A stretch of 50,686 nucleotides of DNA from an uncultured Blautia sp. (lineage in GTDB: Bacteria > Bacillota > Clostridia > Lachnospirales > Lachnospiraceae), in contig URXG01000011.1 of NCBI GenBank assembly GCA_900551715.1, positions 1-50,686 on the forward strand. The letters run 5' to 3'. Positions 35,635 through 43,892 of the stretch are shown in pieces. The position numbers and the translations under genes were made by a program. The notes under the pieces were generated by a model that was not told where the DNA came from, made no database searches, and was given only the letters and a program-made list of their open reading frames with translations. How positions within the stretch are numbered: the first letter of the stretch is position 1; every line of letters starts with the position of its first letter.

Positions 35635-37004
35635 TCGCGGGCATTGACCTGGGTACCTCCGCAGTAAAAATTCTCTGCATAAACAAAGAAGGAAGTGTGG
35701 CAAAAGCCAGATACCGCTACAGAGAAAATACCGTACAGGAATGGCTTTATGGAATCCAGAGTGCTTTTAAAGAACTGGAGGGGCAGGAGATCACCGCCAT
35801 TGCACTTTCTTCCCAGGTAGGAACTTATGTAACAGAGAACAGAATCTTTTCATGGAGGGATCCGGGAGGCGAAAAAGAACTGGAGAGCCTTCTTAAAGAA
35901 TTTACAGTAGAAGAATTCCTGGAAGAAATCTCTATGGTTCATCCATCCCTTCTTTCCTATCCCATACCAAGGATCAGTTTTATACAGAAACAGATAGACC
36001 ACCCACTGCAAAAAATCTGCCAGCCCAAAGAAGTGATCTGCCAGTATCTTACCGGCAGTTATGTCAGTGACCCCTGTTCCTACAGAGGACTTGCCCACCA
36101 GCAAAAAGGCACCTACAGTCAGAAGTTCATGGAATATCTTCACATTTCCGGAGAAGCATTGCCGGAGCTGGTGACACCTTTTACCAGGGCCGGGACTTTA
36201 AAGAAAGAGGCGGCAGTACAGTGTGGACTGAAGGAAGGGACTCCTGTTTATACAGGCTGTAATGATTATTATGCTTCTCTTCTTGGAATGGGAATCAAAG
36301 CACCGGGAGACTGCTTTGATGTGACCGGAACCAGCGAACATCTGGGAATGATCACCGAAGAACTGCTCAGAGACCAGACAGTGATTGCTTCACCTTATTT
36401 TAACGGCTGCGTGGCATATGGAGTTACTGCTTCCAGTGGTGCATCCCTGGATCTGGGACTTCGGGAACTGAACCTTGCCCAGGTAAATTACGAAACTTAC
36501 CGGAACAAAAAGAATCTGCCTCTGTTTCTTCCCTATGTTAATGGAGAACGGGCACCCATCTACGATATGAATGCCAGAGGTGTTTTCTTTGGAATTCAGG
36601 CAGACACCACCAGAGAAGATATGGCTTATGCAATTATGGAAGGAGTAGCTTTTTCTACCTGGCACATTATGGAGAAGCTTCCATATAAGACTGTCAGTCA
36701 GGTAATCTGTGCAGGAGGTGCAGCCGGAAACAGGGATCTGATGCAGCTGAAGGCGGATCTTTTTGGACTTCCTTTTGTGCAGGCAAGAGAAGAAGATACT
36801 TCCGCTTATGGAGCCTGCATGATCGGTGCAGTGGGAGAAGACTGGTATCCGGATATGGAGAATGCAGTGGAAGCACTTTGCAGTTACGACCCACCTGTAC
36901 AGCCACAGAGGAACCCCAGATTAAGAGAAAGATTTGCATTATACAAGAAAATTTACACAGATCTGAAAAAAGATTTTGAATTATTCAGGAGGACAGAACA
37001 ATGA
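35631..37004 (+). CDS. Divergent FGGY-family kinase
   Basis: 457 residues, about 40-50 shorter than the family norm. MIAGIDLGTSAVKILCI opens the fold, the catalytic aspartate is in GCNDYYASLLG (near 213), and GGAAGNRDLMQL near 365 binds nucleotide. The usual WxDxR substrate motif reads WRDPGGEKE, so the arginine is missing and the substrate may be unusual. ATGA overlaps at both ends with neighbouring genes (35631 and 37001), so the five proteins of this operon are translated in step. Confidence 0.82.
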   Translation: MIAGIDLGTSAVKILCINKEGSVAKARYRYRENTVQEWLYGIQSAFKELEGQEITAIALSSQVGTYVTENRIFSWRDPGGEKELESLLKEFTVEEFLEEISMVHPSLLSYPIPRISFIQKQIDHPLQKICQPKEVICQYLTGSYVSDPCSYRGLAHQQKGTYSQKFMEYLHISGEALPELVTPFTRAGTLKKEAAVQCGLKEGTPVYTGCNDYYASLLGMGIKAPGDCFDVTGTSEHLGMITEELLRDQTVIASPYFNGCVAYGVTASSGASLDLGLRELNLAQVNYETYRNKKNLPLFLPYVNGERAPIYDMNARGVFFGIQADTTREDMAYAIMEGVAFSTWHIMEKLPYKTVSQVICAGGAAGNRDLMQLKADLFGLPFVQAREEDTSAYGACMIGAVGEDWYPDMENAVEALCSYDPPVQPQRNPRLRERFALYKKIYTDLKKDFELFRRTEQ

Positions 37005-38176
37005 GTTGTGTGATTTTTGGAGCAGGAAAAATAGCAAGAGGTTTTATCGCCCATCTTTTGAGTCTTTCAGACATCGATTTTGTATTTGTGGAAAAAGCAG
37101 ATGCACTGGCAGATCTGATTAATGAAAGAGAGCAGTACACCATCAACATCCTGGGAGCACCGGAAAAAAATTATGTGGTAAAAAATGCAAAAGCCCTGAA
37201 ATTCAGCCAGGAAAAAGAAATCACAGAAGCAATCGCAGAGGCAGATGTGGTTTTTGATGCAGTGGGTGGCAAAAATCTTCAGGAGATCGTCCCCTTCTAT
37301 ATCAAAGGCATTGAGAAGAAAGCAGAAAAAGGCGGCTATCTGAATTTTGTAACCTGCGAAAACTGGAAAGAGCCTGCCAGAATCCTGAAAGAAGGTGTAG
37401 AAGCAGGAATCGCACCGGAAGCAAGGGAATATCTGGACAACTATGTTGGATTTACAGAGTCTGTCATTATGAGATCCGGCATAGAAGCACCGAGGGAACT
37501 TCTGAAAAAAGATCCACTGATCGTAAATGTACAGAATTACTGGCATCTGCCTGTGGATGCAGTCAGAGTGAAAGGCTCTCTTCCTGATATCAAATATATG
37601 GAACATCTTACCGGATTTGCCGGTTTCCTGGAAAGAAAATTTTACACGTATAATGCTGCCAATGGCACCACATCTTTTGTAGGAGCACTTCTTGGATACA
37701 AAGTCCTTGCAGAGGCAGCACACGATGAACGGATACTGAAGATCCTGCATGGTGTATATCAGGAAACCGGAAAGGCACTTTCTATGAAACATGGTATCTC
37801 ACTGGAAGAGCAGATGGCTTTTGCAAAAACATCTCTTAACAAACTCCAGGATTATACCATTGTGGATTCCATTGAAAGAAATGCCAGAGATCCCCAGAGA
37901 AAACTGGGAAAAGATGACCGTCTGGTAGGTTCTGCCAGAATGGTGCTTTCCTGCGGTATCAGACCGGAAAATCTCTGTACAGCCATTGCCTGTGCTATTT
38001 ATTACAGGAATCCGGAAGATTCCAGTGCAGTAGCTTTGGAAAAAGTAGTAAAGGAAGAAGGCATTGATGCAGTACTTGAAAAAATATGCGGCATTGAACC
38101 AGAAGGAGAACTGGGGATACTGATCAAAGAAAAAATCAAAAAGATCAAAGAATGGGGATGGCTGAAAAATGAGTAA
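37001..38176 (+). CDS. Mannitol-dehydrogenase-family protein, paralogue 1
   Basis: 391 residues, length of mannitol-1-phosphate 5-dehydrogenase. NAD loop VIFGAGKIARGFIAHLL at the start, CENWKEPA near 124 and the C-terminal SIERNARDPQRKLGKDDRLVG block are family marks. In known members the active site reads K-x4-N-x2-H. Here it is KFYTYNAAN (from about residue 213): Lys and first Asn are kept, the His is Asn. The protein may use a different substrate or work with its neighbour. It overlaps paralogue 2 by eight bases. Confidence 0.82.
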   Translation: MSCVIFGAGKIARGFIAHLLSLSDIDFVFVEKADALADLINEREQYTINILGAPEKNYVVKNAKALKFSQEKEITEAIAEADVVFDAVGGKNLQEIVPFYIKGIEKKAEKGGYLNFVTCENWKEPARILKEGVEAGIAPEAREYLDNYVGFTESVIMRSGIEAPRELLKKDPLIVNVQNYWHLPVDAVRVKGSLPDIKYMEHLTGFAGFLERKFYTYNAANGTTSFVGALLGYKVLAEAAHDERILKILHGVYQETGKALSMKHGISLEEQMAFAKTSLNKLQDYTIVDSIERNARDPQRKLGKDDRLVGSARMVLSCGIRPENLCTAIACAIYYRNPEDSSAVALEKVVKEEGIDAVLEKICGIEPEGELGILIKEKIKKIKEWGWLKNE

Positions 38177-39233
38177 GATCGTGATCATAGGAGCCGGCAA
38201 AACCGGCAGAGGATATCTGGCAAGACTTCTGAAAGAGTCTGAGAAAGAAATCTGTTTTGTGGATAAAAATGAAACACTGGTAAAAGAACTTCAGGAGAAA
38301 AAGGAATTTAAGATCCATTTCTTTGGAGGAGAACGAGAAGATTTTGTTATCCAAAAGTACAGCTGCTGTACATGGGAAGAGGCAGAGTTTGGAGATGTGT
38401 CATTGATCCTTGTGTCTGTAGGCGGCTCCAATCTGAAAGAAGTCGGAGAAGCACTGGCAGCCAGACTGACACCGGACAGACATTACGATATCATTACCTG
38501 TGAAAATTCTTCCAGACCTGCAGAAGTTCTGAAAGAGGCCATTGGATCTGGTTTTGATGTTTCTGTCAGTGAATCCACTGTGTTCTGCACAACCATAGAA
38601 AGTGAGAAAGAAGGCCTGGACATCAATTCCGAAAATTATCCTTATCTTCAGTGCAACGGAGACCTTCTTCCGGGATTCAACAGTGATATCAGGGGAATCC
38701 GCCCGATGAAAGAGTTCGGGGATTTTCTCACAAGAAAACTCTATACCTACAATGCAGCCAGCTGTGTCCTGGCATATCTGGGATTCCTGAAAGGTTATAC
38801 TGATTACCGGGAAGCAGGCAGAGATCCGGAAATCCTTGAGAAACTGGACCGGAATTACGAAATGACCAACAGCGTTCTCTGCGAAGTTTATGGATATGAC
38901 CCGGCAGATCAGGCAGAATTTGCAGCTCTTTCCAGATCCAAGTTTACCAGTCAGACCATTGTGGATACCATTGACCGTAATGCCAGAGAACCACAGCGTA
39001 AACTGAAAGCAGGAGAACGGATCATAGGTCCAATGAAGCTGATCTTTGAAAAAGGTATTTTGCCGGATGTACTGATCGAAACAGCAGCAGCAGCCCTGAA
39101 ATATGATAAAGGAGACGAATGGCTGAAGATAAAAGGAACCCATACACCGGAAGAAATTCTTCAGGAAATCTGCGGACTGAAACCATCAGATTTTCTGTAT
39201 AATGAAATTCTGAAAACTTATCAGAAAATCTGA
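38169..39233 (+). CDS. Mannitol-dehydrogenase-family protein, paralogue 2
   Basis: 354 residues. IVIIGAGKTGRGYLARLL starts the NAD fold; CENSSRPA, DTIDRNAREPQRKLKAGERIIGP and the C-terminal helices are family marks. The active-site block reads KLYTYNAAS, so the family's His is Ser. It shares the operon and design with paralogue 1 but is clearly diverged, suggesting an old duplication and possibly a heterodimer. Last gene of the ROK operon; a small CAGA/TCTG hairpin and T6 follow the stop. Confidence 0.82.
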   Translation: MSKIVIIGAGKTGRGYLARLLKESEKEICFVDKNETLVKELQEKKEFKIHFFGGEREDFVIQKYSCCTWEEAEFGDVSLILVSVGGSNLKEVGEALAARLTPDRHYDIITCENSSRPAEVLKEAIGSGFDVSVSESTVFCTTIESEKEGLDINSENYPYLQCNGDLLPGFNSDIRGIRPMKEFGDFLTRKLYTYNAASCVLAYLGFLKGYTDYREAGRDPEILEKLDRNYEMTNSVLCEVYGYDPADQAEFAALSRSKFTSQTIVDTIDRNAREPQRKLKAGERIIGPMKLIFEKGILPDVLIETAAAALKYDKGDEWLKIKGTHTPEEILQEICGLKPSDFLYNEILKTYQKI

Positions 39234-39267
39234 GCTGTTTTTTAAGTGACTACTTCAAAATATTTTT

Positions 39268-39283
39268 ATTTCATGATAAAATA
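39268..39283 (+). promoter_or_regulatory. Promoter-like element before the sensor operon
   Basis: ATTTCATGATAAAATA, matching 13 of 16 bases of the element at 48746 and related to that at 43831. It contains an extended -10 (TGATAAAAT). No good -35 is seen, as expected for activator-dependent promoters. Confidence 0.5.
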
Positions 39284-39342
39284 AAATGCTAACGAGTTTT
39301 TTATAGGATATGCGGAAATAAAAATGGGGGAAGCATACACAT

Positions 39343-39573
39343 ATGTATCGTATATTACTTGTAGATGATGAGATTCTTGTAAGAGAAGCCATCAAAGAGA
39401 ACGTTGACTGGGCATCTATGGACTGTGAACTGGTGGGGGACTGCGAAAACGGCAAACAGGCAGTAGAATTTGTAAAGACACATCCTGTAGACATTGTGCT
39501 TACAGATATTCTGATGCCTTATATGGACGGAATGGAAGCCATTTTCTTCACGACAATTATCCGGATATTGTGA
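39343..39573 (+). pseudogene. Response regulator, N-terminal part (frameshifted)
   Basis: 76 residues: the first two thirds of a receiver domain. ILLVDDE holds the acidic pocket and DIVLTDILMPYMDG the phosphate-accepting aspartate. The expected continuation (HDNYPDIVIVIFSGFGEFEYA) is in the -1 frame from about 39549. One T missing from the TTTT run at 39541-39544 would explain it. With that base restored, 39343-40958 encodes about 538 residues, the usual YesN size. Its stop overlaps a GTG (39570) that starts the second part, so a split product is conceivable. Confidence 0.85.
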
Positions 39574-40958
39574 TCGTGATATTCAGTGGATTTGGGGAAT
39601 TTGAATATGCAAAGAGAGCAATCCAGTATAATGTCAGTGAATATCTTCTGAAACCGGTCACATCCATGGACATCCGTAATGTGATTGAAAAAATGAAACT
39701 GAAAGTAGATCAGATCCGTAAAGAAAAAAAGAAAATGGAAAATCTCACCAGAACATCGGAAAATTACAGAGAAAATGCCCAGATGATCCGTTCCAGTACC
39801 ATTGAAGCACTTGTAAACTGTACCACCGATGTACAAAAGAGTATCCACCGGCTGGAAGATATGGGGATTGATCTTTCTGCTGTGAGATATCGCGTGGCAG
39901 TGTTTGATATGGATATTTATTCCGGCATGTATCAGATTGATATGGAGAAACAGCAGGAAAGTGCACTGATGGCATTTGTGCTTTTTAATGTCAGTGACGA
40001 AATCGTTACCAGAGAAGATGCCGGAATTGCCTACCAGGAAAGTGGAAACCGGGTCAGCATTCTCTTTCAGGAAAAATGGAACCATAATTTTACCAGAAAG
40101 ACCAGGGAAATCTGTCAGGAGATCCAGGAAAAAATAAAAGAACTTATGGGAATAGAAGTTTCCATGGGAATTGGAAGCTGGGTAAAGCAGCCGGAAGAAC
40201 TTCTGATTTCCCACAGTCAGGCAGAACAGGCACTTCAGTACCGGTATCTTCTGGGAGGAAATCTTCTTATTGATATGGAAGAACAGCACCCGGTTCAGGA
40301 TATTTTTCTGGAAAAACCACTGCAGGATCTAAAAGAAACAATCAAAACAGGTACGAAAGCAGAAATCACAAAAGAACTGGACAATATCGAGAACAAGATC
40401 CGTCAGTCACTGGCAGACAAGAGCCGGGCATGCATGTATCTTCAGCAGGTGATCCGAACAGTAGATGCTGCCTGTGAGGATGTTTCCGCAGATATGGACA
40501 AGATCAAAAAAGGAAGAGAAGAACTTCTGCGTAAGGTCACACACCAGAAATCTTTCCGGAAAGCCAGTGATATTGTAAGAGAACATGTGTTAAAGATTGC
40601 GGATACGCTTTCAGATCTGAATACTTCCAGCAGCAAACGTCAGGCAAGACTGGCATTGGATTATATACAGAAAAATTATATGGACCCGGATCTCAGCCTG
40701 AACAGCATCTGTTCTTATCTGAATATCAGTACCAGTTACTTCAGTACCATATTTAAAGAAGAAACAGGAGAGACTTTTACAGAAGTTCTCATCCGTACCA
40801 GAATGGATAAGGCCAAAGAACTTCTGGAAAAAACTACTCTCAAAAACTATGAGATTGCAGAGAAGGTGGGATTTGCAGATCCTCATTATTTTGGAATCTC
40901 TTTCAAAAAAGCTACTGGATGTACACCTACAGAATATGCAAGGGAGAAACGTAAATGA
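39570..40958 (+). CDS. YesN-type response regulator, C-terminal part with AraC DNA-binding domain
   Basis: 462 residues as read from GTG 39570. It begins with the end of a receiver domain (FSGFGEFEYAKRAI, then LLKP with the conserved lysine), a coiled linker and a middle domain, and ends with a double helix-turn-helix AraC domain (about 360-460: LSLNSICSYLNISTSYFSTIF, YEIAEKVGFADPHYF). Without the first part it cannot be phosphorylated. The original job is activation of sugar uptake genes downstream of the kinase. ATGA overlap with the histidine-kinase gene. Confidence 0.87.
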   Translation: MIVIFSGFGEFEYAKRAIQYNVSEYLLKPVTSMDIRNVIEKMKLKVDQIRKEKKKMENLTRTSENYRENAQMIRSSTIEALVNCTTDVQKSIHRLEDMGIDLSAVRYRVAVFDMDIYSGMYQIDMEKQQESALMAFVLFNVSDEIVTREDAGIAYQESGNRVSILFQEKWNHNFTRKTREICQEIQEKIKELMGIEVSMGIGSWVKQPEELLISHSQAEQALQYRYLLGGNLLIDMEEQHPVQDIFLEKPLQDLKETIKTGTKAEITKELDNIENKIRQSLADKSRACMYLQQVIRTVDAACEDVSADMDKIKKGREELLRKVTHQKSFRKASDIVREHVLKIADTLSDLNTSSSKRQARLALDYIQKNYMDPDLSLNSICSYLNISTSYFSTIFKEETGETFTEVLIRTRMDKAKELLEKTTLKNYEIAEKVGFADPHYFGISFKKATGCTPTEYAREKRK

Positions 40959-42742
40959 AAAAAAACAGTCTTTCTGCTCTGATCGTAGGGAAGTTCAAAA
41001 GTATCCAGAGTGTTATTTTTACTACGGTAGCTATTCTGGTCCTCTGTGCAGTTGTGATCGTTACCGGCGTGTCCATGCGTTTTACCAATACTTCTATTTT
41101 TGAAAATTCTTCTGAATACAGCCAGACTATTATCCGGCAGATGAATCAGAACATTGATTCCTATATAGATTACATGGAAAATATTTCTTATCTGATCACC
41201 AGCAACGAGGATGTGCAGTCGTATCTTTTTGACGAAGGGATAGATACAGAAGCACGGGGACGACTTCTCAGCCAGTTTGGAACCATCCTGGACAGCCGAA
41301 GTGACATCCGCAATCTGGGAATCATTGGCCCTGGTGGAAGAAGACTGATCAATGATGGAAGCAAATCTGTGAATCCGGATCTGGACCTTACGACTCAGGA
41401 CTGGTATACAGATGCACTGGAAAGTACAGATGGACCGATACTTACCTCTTCTCATGTACAGCATATCATCAGCGGAGAGAGACCTTGGGTGATCACTCTC
41501 AGCAGGGGCATCCGGAATCTTCATGGAAACGGTCAGAGACAGGGCGTGTTTTTTATTGATCTGAATTACAGTGCCATCAGCAGTCTCTGTGACCAGAGTA
41601 CCGTAGGAAATAAGGGATATGCTTTTATTCTGGATGCAGCAGGAAATATTGTTTATCATCCTCAGCAGCAGCAGCTGTACAATGAACTTCAGACAGAAAA
41701 AATCGACCTGATCATGAAGTCAGATTCTGATACAGTTCTCACCGGAACAGGAAATAACAGTAAACTGTATTCCATTTCCAGATCAGAAAAAACAGGATGG
41801 ACCGTAGTGGACTGTACCAATGTAAGGGAACTGTTGAGCAAAAGCCGGCAGGCACAGAGCATCTATGTGCTGACAGCCATTGTGCTGGTGATCGTAGCAC
41901 TTCTTTTTTCCAGATTTATGGCAAGAAGCATTACTCTTCCTATTCAGAAACTTACCGCTTCCATGAAAAAAGTTCAGGAAGGAGATTTCAGTGTTTCCGA
42001 TGTAGTGCTGGATTCCAGAAATGAAATCGGCAGTCTTACAAAGTCCTTTGATGTAATGACACACAGGATACAGGATCTGATGGCACAGAATGTCCATGAA
42101 CAGGAAGAAAAAAGAAAAAGCGAGCTGAAAGCACTTCAGTCTCAGATCAATCCTCATTTCCTGTATAATACCTTGGATTCCATTATATGGATGGCAGAAG
42201 GTAAGAAATACGAAGAAGTAGTACTTATGACTGCATCACTTGCCAGACTTCTCCGCCAGAGTATCAGCAATGAAGATGAAGTAGTTCCTATTGCCAACGA
42301 AGTAGAATATGCCAGAGGATATCTGACTATTCAGAAGATGCGTTACAAAGACAAAATGGAATATCAGATTGATGTGGAACCGGAGATCCTTCATATTCCG
42401 CTGATCAAGCTGGTACTGCAGCCTGTCATCGAAAATGCTATTTATCATGGTCTGAAATACAAAGAAAGCAAAGGTCTTCTCATTGTAAAAGGTTTTATGA
42501 AAGACGGAAATGTAGTTTTGCAGGTAATTGATGACGGTGTAGGCATGGATCAGGAGACCCTGGCACATATTTATGACAGACACAAAGTAAATTATCATTC
42601 CAATGGCGTGGGCGTTTATAATGTGCAGAAGCGTCTGCAGTTATATTATGGAGAAGCCTATGGAATCACTTATCAGAGTGAAAAAGGAAAAGGAACCATT
42701 GCTACCATTACTATTCCAGGCAGACAGGAGGAACAGTTATGA
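40955..42742 (+). CDS. YesM-type sensor histidine kinase
   Basis: 595 residues. Membrane helix about 20-42, an extracellular sensor domain (about 45-300) of the dCache type, second helix (about 304-326), HAMP, then the His_kinase block QSQINPHFLYNTLDSI with the phosphorylated His and the ATP-binding part (ENAIYHGLKYK, DDGVGMD, GVGVYNVQKRL). Coupled by ATGA overlaps to the regulator before it and the sugar-binding protein after it, so the three form one signalling unit. Confidence 0.93.
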   Translation: MKKNSLSALIVGKFKSIQSVIFTTVAILVLCAVVIVTGVSMRFTNTSIFENSSEYSQTIIRQMNQNIDSYIDYMENISYLITSNEDVQSYLFDEGIDTEARGRLLSQFGTILDSRSDIRNLGIIGPGGRRLINDGSKSVNPDLDLTTQDWYTDALESTDGPILTSSHVQHIISGERPWVITLSRGIRNLHGNGQRQGVFFIDLNYSAISSLCDQSTVGNKGYAFILDAAGNIVYHPQQQQLYNELQTEKIDLIMKSDSDTVLTGTGNNSKLYSISRSEKTGWTVVDCTNVRELLSKSRQAQSIYVLTAIVLVIVALLFSRFMARSITLPIQKLTASMKKVQEGDFSVSDVVLDSRNEIGSLTKSFDVMTHRIQDLMAQNVHEQEEKRKSELKALQSQINPHFLYNTLDSIIWMAEGKKYEEVVLMTASLARLLRQSISNEDEVVPIANEVEYARGYLTIQKMRYKDKMEYQIDVEPEILHIPLIKLVLQPVIENAIYHGLKYKESKGLLIVKGFMKDGNVVLQVIDDGVGMDQETLAHIYDRHKVNYHSNGVGVYNVQKRLQLYYGEAYGITYQSEKGKGTIATITIPGRQEEQL

Positions 42743-43731
42743 AAAAATACAGAAAATGGCTGAGTATCTGTCTGGTCTTCTGTGTTGCAGCAGGAATCAT
42801 GGGAGGATGCTGGTACAGACAGAAAGTAATAGAAGAAAGAAAGCTTTCTCTTATTTATATCCCAAAGGTTGTAGATGGAACCAATGATTTCTGGAAAGCA
42901 TTGATCCTGGGAGCCAAAATGGCTGCAAAGGAATATAATGCAGATATTGAAATCAAGGCACCGGCTGAAGAGAATGATGTGGAAGGACAGAATCAGCTTC
43001 TGAAAGAATCCATAAAGGAAAAACCGGATGCTATCCTTTTTTCACCTTCCAGTTTCACTGAGTCTGATGAACTTCTGAAAGAAGCAAAAGAGAAAAAAAT
43101 AAAAATCAGCTTTATTGATTCTTATGTTGATGAACCACTGCAGGATCTTACCGTTGCCACGGATAACCTGGAGGCAGGAGAGCTGCTGGGCAAATTCGCA
43201 GCTTCTCTTCTGGGACCGGAGGATCAGATTGCTATTGTATCCCACGTAAAAGGGGTATCAACAGCTGTGGAACGTGAAGAAGGATTCCGCAAAGGGCTGG
43301 GAGACCTGGCAGATAATATTGTGGAAGTGGTATACTGTAATTCCAGATATGAGCTGTCCAGACAGCTGACCATAGAACTTATGGAAAAATATCCTGATCT
43401 TAAGATGATCGCAGGAATGAATGAATATTCTTCTGTAGGTGCTGCCAGAGCTGTAAAGGCATCCGGAGCCAAAGACCGAGTTGTAGTAGTTGGTGTGGAC
43501 AGTTCTCAGGAAGCCGTACAGCTTATGGAGAACGGAGTGTTCAAAGGCCTGGTGGTACAGAAGGCGTTTAAGATGGGATATCTTGGTGTAAAAGAAACCG
43601 TCCGTATGTTGCGGGGCAAAAGCTATCAGAAGGATGTGAATTCCGGATGTCAGCTGGTAACTCCCGAAAATATGTATTCCAGTGAGATCGAAAAATTGCT
43701 TTTTCCATTTAATACGCTGAAGCTTTCCTGA
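42739..43731 (+). CDS. Membrane-tethered sugar-binding protein (sensor partner)
   Basis: 330 residues, LacI/RbsB-type periplasmic-binding fold (IYIPKVVDGTNDFWKALILGAKMAA; later VVVVGVDSSQEAVQLM). N-terminal hydrophobic helix ending GIMGGC, a plausible lipobox. It is translationally coupled to the kinase and cut off from the ABC genes by a strong terminator, so it is probably a co-receptor for the kinase (as XylFII is for LytS in clostridia) rather than the importer's binding protein. Confidence 0.82.
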   Translation: MKKYRKWLSICLVFCVAAGIMGGCWYRQKVIEERKLSLIYIPKVVDGTNDFWKALILGAKMAAKEYNADIEIKAPAEENDVEGQNQLLKESIKEKPDAILFSPSSFTESDELLKEAKEKKIKISFIDSYVDEPLQDLTVATDNLEAGELLGKFAASLLGPEDQIAIVSHVKGVSTAVEREEGFRKGLGDLADNIVEVVYCNSRYELSRQLTIELMEKYPDLKMIAGMNEYSSVGAARAVKASGAKDRVVVVGVDSSQEAVQLMENGVFKGLVVQKAFKMGYLGVKETVRMLRGKSYQKDVNSGCQLVTPENMYSSEIEKLLFPFNTLKLS

Positions 43732-43757
43732 CAACAAATAGTAAAAAATATCTAAAG

Positions 43758-43803
43758 AAGGTTAAATATTTATGTACGAACCGTAAATATTTAACCTTTT
43801 TTT
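43758..43803 (+). terminator. Terminator after the sensor operon
   Basis: A perfect 15-bp AT-rich stem (43758-43772 with 43784-43798) runs into seven T residues. It separates the sensor genes from the ABC operon. Confidence 0.9.
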
Positions 43804-43830
43804 GGAAGATATTCTATTGCATTTCAGCAG

Positions 43831-43846
43831 ATTTGACGGTATTATA
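43831..43846 (+). promoter_or_regulatory. Promoter-like element before the ABC operon
   Basis: ATTTGACGGTATTATA, close to the elements at 48746 and 39268. It holds a TATTAT -10 and lacks a good -35 (TTGCAT at 43817-43822, 17-base spacing, 3 of 6). Confidence 0.5.
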
Positions 43847-43892
43847 TAGAAAACGCAGATGTGTGTAAAACTTTTTTAAGGAGGGCAAAAAA

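Noticed and set aside
39535..39573. Programmed -1 frameshift in the response regulator
   Set aside because: The TTTTCTTC run is not a canonical slippery heptamer in the zero frame and no downstream pseudoknot is evident; a one-base loss is simpler.
43833..43861. TTGACG at 43833 as the -35 of the ABC promoter
   Set aside because: No -10 lies 16-18 bases downstream; the TATTAT at 43840 within the shared element is better.
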